A stretch of 5,273 bases of DNA from assembly GCA_002432805.1 (NCBI GenBank), contig DJGV01000004.1, forward strand, positions 1 to 5,273, given 5' to 3'. The position numbers and the translations under genes were made by a program. Below, piece after piece: positions 1-5,273 of this stretch (positions are counted from its first letter, which is position 1; every line of letters starts with the position of its first letter). The DNA comes from Fervidobacterium sp. UBA5837. GTDB lineage: Bacteria > Thermotogota > Thermotogae > Thermotogales > Fervidobacteriaceae. The notes under the pieces are model-generated. The model made no database searches, was not told the DNA's origin, and saw only the letters and a program-made list of their open reading frames with translations.

Positions 1-434
1 CCGTTATCATCGGTAAGGCCTCTTGTTAACAGTGCCTTTAAGCCAAAGTCTGCAACAGCGTGAGCTACTGCATCCATGTGGAAGTACATATCACAGAAGG
101 CTGCAACCCCATGTGCTGCCATCTCCATCATTGAGACCATAGCCCCATAGTACGCAGCATCGCTCGTGAGTCGTTCCTCGAGTGGGAAGATTGTCTTGAA
201 GAGCCAATCGTTAAATGGTAGGTCTTCCGCAACACCTTTTAAAATCGCCATCGGTGTGTGCGTGTGTGTATTCACAAATGCAGGAGTGATAACCTTATCT
301 GAAAAGTCGTACACTTGCTCACCTTGAATAGGTTCTATAATCTCTTCCAGTTGCGTTATCTGTTTCCCGTCAATTCTTACATCAAGCCTTTTCAAAGTCT
401 TGTCAATTAGAACTAAACCATTTCTCAGAATCAT
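1..434 (-). CDS. mtaD: 5'-methylthioadenosine/S-adenosylhomocysteine deaminase, N-terminal part (cut by window edge)
   Basis: Partial gene: 144 complete codons are visible and the reading frame is still open at base 1. The product is a metal-dependent amidohydrolase. Family members deaminate S-adenosylhomocysteine to S-inosylhomocysteine and methylthioadenosine to methylthioinosine in the cytoplasm, recycling by-products of methylation and polyamine synthesis. Seen in the sequence: a short N-terminal beta-rich part (residues 1-50), then VNTHTHTPM at 54-62 with the metal-binding His-x-His pair (H57, H59), a GVAEDLPFNDWLF stretch at 67-79, and a DMYFH motif at 115-119 followed by RGL at 138-140. 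This pattern closely resembles what I recall of T. maritima TM0936. The remaining metal ligands and catalytic residues lie outside the window. The ATG overlaps the rsfS stop as ATGA, which suggests translational coupling; its own Shine-Dalgarno (GAGAGG, 451-446) is weaker and 11 bases away. Related chlorohydrolases or guanine deaminases are less likely alternatives. Confidence 0.88.
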   Translation of the reverse strand, partial: MILRNGLVLIDKTLKRLDVRIDGKQITQLEEIIEPIQGEQVYDFSDKVITPAFVNTHTHTPMAILKGVAEDLPFNDWLFKTIFPLEERLTSDAAYYGAMVSMMEMAAHGVAAFCDMYFHMDAVAHAVADFGLKALLTRGLTDDN

Positions 435-799
435 TTAATATCTATCCTCTCAGCATCTATCCAAAGGTGTTCAATGTCGTAAAATTGTCGAGCATTCTTG
501 GTAAATATATGAATTACAACATCACCTGCATCAACCAATATCCAGTCGTATCCTTCACCACGATCATAGTATATGATCTGCTTGCCAAGTTCGTTGAGAT
601 AGTCCACAATATCATCTCTCAAACTTTTCATATGAACGCTACTGTTTGCAGTACAGATGACGAAATAGTCTGTGAGTAACCGCGTCTTGGACATATCCAT
701 TACAATAGTGTCTATAGCTTCTTTCTTCTCAAGTTGCCTTGCTATCTTTAACACCGTTTCAATTGATTTGCCTTCCACCTTTTTATCATTTTCCAACAA
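431..799 (-). CDS. rsfS: Ribosomal silencing factor RsfS (Iojap/DUF143 family)
   Basis: A 122-residue single-domain protein, the normal size for the family. RsfS proteins bind ribosomal protein uL14 on the large subunit and block joining of the small subunit, which lowers translation when nutrients are scarce. Family signatures are clear: TDYFVICTANSS at 43-54 followed by a helix (HMKSLRDDI, 56-64), then GYDWILVDAGDVVIHIF at 83-99 and ARQFYDIEHLW at 103-113. The start is TTG at 799-797, chosen because a strong AGGAGGTG lies exactly 8 bases upstream, inside the end of folC; the next codon is also TTG and cannot be excluded as the start. The gene begins 3 bases after the folC stop, and its TGA stop overlaps the next gene's ATG, so it is part of the same transcription unit. 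The first 11 residues are charged and poorly conserved. The rare start codon may reduce its yield relative to its neighbours, which is an inference. Confidence 0.95.
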   Translation of the reverse strand: MLENDKKVEGKSIETVLKIARQLEKKEAIDTIVMDMSKTRLLTDYFVICTANSSVHMKSLRDDIVDYLNELGKQIIYYDRGEGYDWILVDAGDVVIHIFTKNARQFYDIEHLWIDAERIDIK

Positions 800-802
800 A
801 GA

Positions 803-2107
803 TCATGCACCTCCTATGTTCAGTTCCTCGCTTATCTTACCATTAACCAAATAATCTCTCAAATAACCAATCAGATAAAAAGATCCTGTGATAAACTTGC
901 TATCTGCGTCGATTTGCCTTAATTTCTCCAAACCGACAATTGGGTCATTTTCAATTACAACATTTTTGCAGTACTTCTTAGCTATCTCGTATGTCTCTTC
1001 AATTCTATTTGCTCTTTTCGAGCGTGGTAAAGTGATGATCATCCTGTCAAATTTCGGGCCAAGTATTCTCAGTACACTTTCCTTATCCTTATCATCGAGT
1101 ATACCAAAGAGGGCAGCACGCTGCTGGTTAGGAAAATACAGCTCGATATTCTCTGCGAAATTCTGTGCAGCCTGTGGATTGTGCGAGCCATCCAATATGA
1201 AGCCATCGAGTAGTTCAAACCTGCCTGGGATGAATGCCTGAGAAAAGGCAGACTTTACACTCTTTTCATCCAATGAATGAACAAGTTCGAATGCCTTCAG
1301 TGCAACTGCAAAATTGTAGAGCTGATGTCGGCCATTCAGCTGAACTTGAATATTACTTATATCATGTTCACCGTGGTAATTGTACATATTCTTGTTGAAA
1401 CTATGCTCAACAACTTCCGCTGAAAAGTCCTTACCAAACTCGTAGATCTTCGAACCACGTTGCGCAGCAATGTCTCTTATCACTTCTTTTGCACCTTCTG
1501 GCATCACACCAATCACAACAGGTTTCTGTGGTTTTATGATCCCAGCCTTTTCGAACGCAATCTCTTCAACCGTGTTGCCGAGCACATTCGTATGTTCAAG
1601 TGAGATAGTGGATATAACAGAAACTTGCGGAGTTATTACATTTGTTGAATCGAATCTACCGCCGAGTCCCACTTCAACACTGCCGTACTCTACTCCCTTT
1701 ACCTTTGTAAGATAGAAATACATCGCAGTCATGTATTCAAAAAAACTTGGTGAAAATTCCTCTCCTATCTTATCCATTGCCTCTGCGTATGGTTTAACGA
1801 CATTTGCTGCTTCAACAAAATCTTCTTGGGTTATGTTCTCTGTGTTGTAGTGAAATCGCTCGAGTATAGTCGAAAGATGCGGTGAATAAAAGCCCGTCAC
1901 GTTATGACCATGCATGTGAGCAAGATACTCTAAGAACGTTGTGACACTACCTTTCCCATTCGAACCGGTCACGTGGAAATATTGAATTCCCGAATGGGGA
2001 TTACCCATCCGGGAAAGAAGTTGTTCTATCCTGAAAAGTCCTATTTTCATTGTGTTGTATGGTCGCGTAAAATAAAGATACTTCAGTACATCTATGAATT
2101 CGCTCAT
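803..2107 (-). CDS. folC: Folylpolyglutamate synthase / dihydrofolate synthase FolC
   Basis: A 434-residue cytoplasmic ligase of the Mur-ligase superfamily, usual length. The family adds glutamate to folates with ATP, which retains them in the cell and improves their use by one-carbon enzymes; many bacterial members also make dihydrofolate from dihydropteroate. Seen in order: the ATP-binding P-loop HVTGSNGKGS (45-54), YSPHL (74-78), EVGLGGRFDSTN (145-156), ISLEHTNVLGNT (168-179), EKAGIIKP (186-193), whose Lys187 is at the position usually carbamylated, PGRFE (294-298), which opens the C-terminal domain, DGSHNPQAA (306-314), GILDDKD (335-341) and TGSFYLIG (407-414). Two mild departures from the usual pattern are Glu for Asp in LEH and Ser for Ala in DGSHNP. 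The ATG at 2107 has GGAGGA six bases upstream (2118-2113 region). It follows valS after 49 bases and is 3 bases from rsfS. Whether it has one or both activities cannot be read from motifs alone. Confidence 0.96.
   Translation of the reverse strand: MSEFIDVLKYLYFTRPYNTMKIGLFRIEQLLSRMGNPHSGIQYFHVTGSNGKGSVTTFLEYLAHMHGHNVTGFYSPHLSTILERFHYNTENITQEDFVEAANVVKPYAEAMDKIGEEFSPSFFEYMTAMYFYLTKVKGVEYGSVEVGLGGRFDSTNVITPQVSVISTISLEHTNVLGNTVEEIAFEKAGIIKPQKPVVIGVMPEGAKEVIRDIAAQRGSKIYEFGKDFSAEVVEHSFNKNMYNYHGEHDISNIQVQLNGRHQLYNFAVALKAFELVHSLDEKSVKSAFSQAFIPGRFELLDGFILDGSHNPQAAQNFAENIELYFPNQQRAALFGILDDKDKESVLRILGPKFDRMIITLPRSKRANRIEETYEIAKKYCKNVVIENDPIVGLEKLRQIDADSKFITGSFYLIGYLRDYLVNGKISEELNIGGA
808..815 (-). promoter_or_regulatory. 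Ribosome binding site of rsfS, embedded in the end of folC
   Basis: AGGAGGTG on the minus strand, 8 bases before TTG at 799. It decides the start: an ATG at 806-804 lies only 1 base beyond this site, is out of frame, and would give only six codons before TGA. The site also encodes the final Gly-Gly of FolC. Confidence 0.85.
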
Positions 2108-2118
2108 TTGATTCCTCC

Positions 2119-2142
2119 ATAGCTTTGCTCATGTCCAGCTAT
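2119..2142 (-). other. Small inverted repeat in the valS-folC gap
   Basis: ATAGCT (2142-2137 on the minus strand) and AGCTAT (2124-2119) can pair as a 6-base stem around a 12-base loop. The stem ends directly against the folC Shine-Dalgarno (2118-2114). There is no T-run after it, so it is not an intrinsic terminator. It could influence folC translation, but a 6-base stem with half A/U pairs is weak in a thermophile and may be chance. Confidence 0.25.
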
Positions 2143-2156
2143 TCGTTAAGTTCAGG

Positions 2157-4763
2157 CTAATTGGTCGTTTCCTCCAAATCTGTTACTATCTGTTCTATTC
2201 TCGCAATTTGTTCACTGAACGTTCGCTGTTTTTCTTTCGTTTCTTCTACAACATCTTCCGGTGCATTTTCTAAGAAATCTTTATCGTAAAGTTTCTTTGC
2301 AAATTTGTCCATATCGCTTCTCATTTTTTCTATCTTTTTCCGTAACCTCGTTATCTCGGAAGATATATCGATCAGCGTACCGAGAGATACATAAACTTCT
2401 ATTGTTGGAGAAACATAAGCAGTGGCACACTTTTCCGGCCTGCTTTCAACAAACTCAATGTTCTCAACGTTACCCAAAAATTCTATGTACTCTTGTTCTT
2501 CTTGGGTCAGCTTGCCCTTGACAAACGCCTTCACTCTTGTAGATTGAGGTACATTCACTTCGGCCCGTATATTTCTTATGCCTCGTATCATGTCCACCAA
2601 TCTTGAAAACTCTGCCTCGGAAGATTCATCAACCAACTCTTCGATATACTTCGGCCACTGTGCTATTACCAAAGACTCGCCTGCTGTTGGCAATTTCGTC
2701 CAGAGTTCTTCGGTCAAAAATGGCATAAATGGATGTAGCAATCTCAAACTCGCATCCAAAACATCGACAAGTACATTTTGCACAATCTTTCTATCGGATG
2801 TCTTGAGCCTGTTTTTGACAGCTTCTATGTACCAATCGCACAGCTCATCCCAAAAGAAACTGTACATCTCACCGGCTGCAACGTTGAAATCATATCCATC
2901 AAGTGCTTCTGTAACCTTTTTCGTCGCCTTTTGTAACCTTGATAATATCCATCTATCGGCAAGTTTCAAATCACTTGGCTTAACTTCTACCTTCTCAAAG
3001 TCATCGAGGTTCATCAAAACAAAACGAGTAGCATTCCAAATCTTGTTGGCAAATTTCTTGTACGTATCCAAGAATCTCACATCTAATTTCAAATCTCGTC
3101 CTTGAGCTGCGAGCATTGCCAACGTGAATCTCATCGGATCAGCGCCGTACTCATCTACAACTTCCAGTGGATCTATGCCATTTCCCAAAGATTTGCTCAT
3201 CTTTCTACCATGCTTGTCTCTCACAAGCTGATGTATGTACACTTCTTTGAATGGTCTCTCACCCATGAACTCGTATCCCATGACTATCATACGTGCCACC
3301 CAGAAGAAGATTATATCGAATCCTGTGACAAGCACATCTGTTGGATAATACCTTTCAAGATCAGCCGTTCTTTCAGGCCAACCCATCGTACTGAATGGCC
3401 AAAGTGCTGAACTGAACCAAGTATCGAGTACATCTTCATCTTGTTTAAGATTCGTACTACCACAATGTTCACACACATGTGGCTCTTCCTCTGCAACGTT
3501 GTAATGGCCACAATCTTGACACTGCCAAACGGGGATCCTGTGTCCCCACCAAAGTTGTCTACTGATGCACCAATCTCTGATTTCGTTCATCCAATTCAGA
3601 TATACCTTCTTCCATCTCTCTGGTACAAACGTTACTTCATCATTTTCAACTGCTTCGATTGCACGCTTTGCAAGTGGCTTCATACTGACGAACCATTGGT
3701 CCATAAGTCTTGGTTCAACCACCGTACCACACCTATAGCATCTACCAACAGAATGCTTTAATGGTTCAATCTTAACAAGATAACCTTCTGCTTCAAGCTG
3801 TTCAACGATGGCCTTTCTTGCCTGTTGCGCTGTCATACCTTTGAACTGACCACCATTTTCATTGATTACGATATGGTCATCGAAGATATCTACGAACTGC
3901 AAATTGTGCCTTTGACCAATCAGATAGTCATTTGGATCATGAGCTGGAGTTACTTTCAATGCACCGGTACCAAACGATGGGTCAACGTAACTATCCGCGA
4001 TGATCGGCAACTCTCTACCTACGATAGGTAATATCGCAACCTTTCCCGCATATCCTTTGTACCTTTCATCGGAAGGATGGATTGCAACTGCAGTATCACC
4101 AAGCATCGTTTCAGGTCTTGTAGTTGCTATAACTATGTATCCATCTTCTCCCTTTATCGAGTACTTGATGTGATACAACGCGCCTTCTTCCTCTTCGTAC
4201 TCGACTTCCTCATCAGAAAGCACTGTACCACATCTATGGCACCAATTCACGATGTACTTGCCTTTGTAGATCAATCCCTTTTTGTACAGGTCTACGAATA
4301 CCTTTCTCACTGCTTTTGACAATCCATCGTCAAGCGTAAATCGCTCCCTTGACCAATCGACGGATGCACCGATCGCTATTATCTGTTTTCTTATCTCTTT
4401 TCTGTATTTATCTGCCCAATTCCAAACAATATCGAGAAATTCCTCTCGGGAATAATCTCTCCTACTCTTACCCTGCGTTGCCAAAAACTTTTCAACAGCA
4501 GTCTGAGTTGCAATACCAGCGTGATCCTCGCCTGGCAACCAGAGCACGTCAAAACCCTGCATCCTCTTATATCTGCTCAATATGTCTTGAACAGTCAAAT
4601 TAAGCGCATGCCCCATGTGAATTCTTCCCGTTATGTTCGGAGGAGGAATAACGATTGAATATTTAGGACCTGCTCCCTTAGGTGTAAAATACTTCTTTTC
4701 GAGCCAATGTTTGTACCATTTCATTTCAATGCTTTGAGGCTCATATCTTGTACCAATCTCCAT
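2157..4763 (-). CDS. valS: Valyl-tRNA synthetase (class I)
   Basis: A complete 868-residue enzyme that charges tRNA-Val with valine and hydrolyses mischarged threonine. Seen in order: the class I signature PPPNITGRIHMGH (40-52, HIGH-type H49-H52); Cys pairs CHRC (175-178) and CYRC (342-345) flanking the editing domain; editing motifs ATTRPETMLGDTA (213-225) and GTGALKVTPAHDPND (265-279), with Lys270, Thr272, Asp276 and Asp279 in the expected places; Cys pairs CQDC (415-418) and CEHC (431-434); DTWFSSALWPFS (447-458); KMSKS (521-525); the anticodon-binding helical domain from about 570; and a C-terminal coiled coil (about 801-863). The two four-Cys sets suggest two zinc sites, as in Thermus-type ValRS. 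A longer reading from TTG at 4802 adds 13 residues, but AGGAGGTG seven bases before ATG 4763 and normal N-terminal family sequence from MEIGTRYEP favour 4763. The ATG overlaps the upstream TAA by one base, implying coupling. No T-box leader precedes it. Confidence 0.98.
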   Translation of the reverse strand: MEIGTRYEPQSIEMKWYKHWLEKKYFTPKGAGPKYSIVIPPPNITGRIHMGHALNLTVQDILSRYKRMQGFDVLWLPGEDHAGIATQTAVEKFLATQGKSRRDYSREEFLDIVWNWADKYRKEIRKQIIAIGASVDWSRERFTLDDGLSKAVRKVFVDLYKKGLIYKGKYIVNWCHRCGTVLSDEEVEYEEEEGALYHIKYSIKGEDGYIVIATTRPETMLGDTAVAIHPSDERYKGYAGKVAILPIVGRELPIIADSYVDPSFGTGALKVTPAHDPNDYLIGQRHNLQFVDIFDDHIVINENGGQFKGMTAQQARKAIVEQLEAEGYLVKIEPLKHSVGRCYRCGTVVEPRLMDQWFVSMKPLAKRAIEAVENDEVTFVPERWKKVYLNWMNEIRDWCISRQLWWGHRIPVWQCQDCGHYNVAEEEPHVCEHCGSTNLKQDEDVLDTWFSSALWPFSTMGWPERTADLERYYPTDVLVTGFDIIFFWVARMIVMGYEFMGERPFKEVYIHQLVRDKHGRKMSKSLGNGIDPLEVVDEYGADPMRFTLAMLAAQGRDLKLDVRFLDTYKKFANKIWNATRFVLMNLDDFEKVEVKPSDLKLADRWILSRLQKATKKVTEALDGYDFNVAAGEMYSFFWDELCDWYIEAVKNRLKTSDRKIVQNVLVDVLDASLRLLHPFMPFLTEELWTKLPTAGESLVIAQWPKYIEELVDESSEAEFSRLVDMIRGIRNIRAEVNVPQSTRVKAFVKGKLTQEEQEYIEFLGNVENIEFVESRPEKCATAYVSPTIEVYVSLGTLIDISSEITRLRKKIEKMRSDMDKFAKKLYDKDFLENAPEDVVEETKEKQRTFSEQIARIEQIVTDLEETTN

Positions 4764-5173
4764 TAACGGGCACCTCCTACAGTTTTTATGTCTATATTGC
4801 AATCGATTTTAATTTTCTCATCACCGTAAGTCAAGAGAAGATACTGCAGTGAGTCGGTAATGCGCTGAGCTATCTTGTTGAGTTCTACATCAGTTATACC
4901 ATGAATTACAACACCAAACGACTTATCGCCAAACTTACAGACGAAATCTTTTGGAATCCTAACGCTGTGCTTTATCACCGACGATACTCTTGAAAGCACA
5001 AATTTGCTCACATCATCGTTTGAGGCAGGAAAATCAAGATCTACTCTCATTAAATAAAACAGCTCCTTACTATTTTCAAGTTCTGTGATAATTTCTTTTG
5101 CAAATTCCTCGTTTGGTAATCTCGTAATCGGATCGACCCACTCACCTGTCAGCAGCCGATTTATGTATGCCAT
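4763..5173 (-). CDS. Small protein resembling a degenerate GGDEF domain; function unknown
   Basis: A 136-residue protein with no signal peptide or membrane segment. It resembles a GGDEF (diguanylate cyclase) domain: DPITRLPN at 14-21 matches the usual D-x-LTGLPNR opening, RVDLDF at 43-48 matches the metal-binding strand, and KFGDKSFGVVI at 80-90 sits where R-GGDEF-aill is expected, followed by a helix (about 95-112) and a final strand pair. The signature is FGDKS instead of GGDEF, and the loop after DLDF is short and lacks the usual NDxxGHxxGD, so cyclase activity is unlikely. A nucleotide-binding, sensory or structural role is possible, but nothing in the sequence shows which. The domain is also shorter than the usual 160 or so residues. 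ATG 5173 has GGGGAGGT six bases upstream. It is the first visible gene of the unit, and its TAA overlaps the valS ATG. I am sure it is a gene and moderately sure of the fold. Confidence 0.8.
   Translation of the reverse strand: MAYINRLLTGEWVDPITRLPNEEFAKEIITELENSKELFYLMRVDLDFPASNDDVSKFVLSRVSSVIKHSVRIPKDFVCKFGDKSFGVVIHGITDVELNKIAQRITDSLQYLLLTYGDEKIKIDCNIDIKTVGGAR
4771..4778 (-). promoter_or_regulatory. Ribosome binding site of valS, embedded in the upstream gene
   Basis: AGGAGGTG on the minus strand, 7 bases before ATG 4763. It fixes the valS start there rather than at the TTG at 4802, which would place this site inside the coding region. It encodes the Gly-Gly near the end of the GGDEF-like protein and shares the ten bases TAGGAGGTGC with the rsfS site. 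Confidence 0.87.
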
Positions 5174-5230
5174 ACAGCGACCTCCCCAGTATTATCAAAA
5201 TAATGTCATCCTCACATCTCTTATTGAACA

Positions 5231-5259
5231 ATTCTATCACAAATTGACTATTGTGAGAA
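5231..5259 (-). promoter_or_regulatory. Candidate sigma-70-type promoter for the operon
   Basis: On the minus strand, TTCTCA (5259-5254, four of six matches to TTGACA) is separated by exactly 17 bases from TAGAAT (5236-5231, five of six matches to TATAAT). TGA immediately before the -10 gives an extended -10 (TGn). Transcription would start near 5224, leaving a leader of about 50 bases with GGGGAGGT before ATG 5173. Against it: one minus-strand frame is open from the window edge through this region to 5142, so an upstream gene could run across it. Confidence 0.45.
5237..5256. repeat. Inverted repeat TCACAA-8-TTGTGA inside the promoter spacer
   Basis: Perfect 6-base arms (5237-5242 and 5251-5256) around an 8-base centre lie almost wholly between the candidate -35 and -10. 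This is a typical place for a repressor operator. The arms use the same letters as Rex or CRP half-sites but point the opposite way, so no regulator can be named. A repeat of this size can arise by chance in 86 bases. Confidence 0.3.
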
Positions 5260-5273
5260 TACACACACTTGTG

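Noticed and set aside
254..275. TG-rich run resembling a simple repeat, similar to the minus-strand sequence near 5260-5273
   Set aside because: It encodes the conserved NTHTHTP metal-binding motif of the deaminase, so the CACAC pattern follows from the codons; the similarity to the far end is short and probably chance.
888..1241. A 117-codon plus-strand reading frame inside folC
   Set aside because: It lies opposite the conserved C-terminal FolC domain, and its Ser/Leu/Ile-rich composition is typical of a shadow frame.
2578..3105. A 175-codon plus-strand reading frame inside valS
   Set aside because: It is antisense to a well-conserved part of ValRS, is rich in Ser and Thr as expected from reversed coding sequence, and shows no recognisable domain.
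3311..3511. A 66-codon minus-strand frame inside valS
   Set aside because: It is out of frame with the conserved zinc and catalytic region of ValRS, and no ribosome binding site or homology supports it.
5237..5256. Rex or CRP operator
   Set aside because: Those sites read TTGTGA...TCACAA; here the half-sites are in the reverse order, so the match is to the letters only.
5174..5273. T-box leader for valS control
   Set aside because: The visible leader is only about 50-86 bases, it precedes the GGDEF-like gene rather than valS directly, and no T-box motif or antiterminator is seen.

Overview
The window is a compact stretch of bacterial chromosome with every recognisable gene on the minus strand, reading from high to low coordinates. 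It fits the Thermotogota, most likely a Fervidobacterium-like thermophile. The reasons are moderate-to-low GC, very strong GGAGGTG-type ribosome binding sites, almost no intergenic space, and a deaminase at the left end that resembles from memory the Thermotoga maritima enzyme TM0936. The genus is inferred from family resemblance only; no search was run.

Layout in order of transcription: (1) 5273-5174, an 86-base leader plus ribosome binding site, with a candidate promoter and an inverted repeat in its spacer. (2) 5173-4763, a 136-residue protein resembling a shortened, degenerate GGDEF domain. (3) 4763-2157, valS, full-length valyl-tRNA synthetase; its start is corrected to 4763 from a longer reading that begins at 4802. 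(4) 2107-803, folC, folylpolyglutamate/dihydrofolate synthase. (5) 799-431, rsfS, the ribosomal silencing factor, with a TTG start. (6) 434-1, the first 144 residues of a 5'-methylthioadenosine/S-adenosylhomocysteine deaminase (mtaD-like), cut by the window edge.

The five genes look like one transcription unit. The junctions are TAATG (1-base overlap), a 49-base gap, a 3-base gap and ATGA (4-base overlap), and no intrinsic terminator was seen. Two upstream proteins end in Gly-Gly-Ala(-Arg) because the next gene's Shine-Dalgarno sequence is embedded in their last codons. Functionally the unit joins tRNA charging and editing (ValS), folate retention for one-carbon metabolism (FolC), ribosome silencing under poor nutrition (RsfS) and recycling of methylation by-products (the deaminase). 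It is headed by a probably non-catalytic relative of signalling GGDEF proteins.

Most of the window is ordinary housekeeping sequence. The least explained part is the small degenerate GGDEF protein and its promoter region. No RNA genes, mobile elements, CRISPR arrays or T-box leader were seen.
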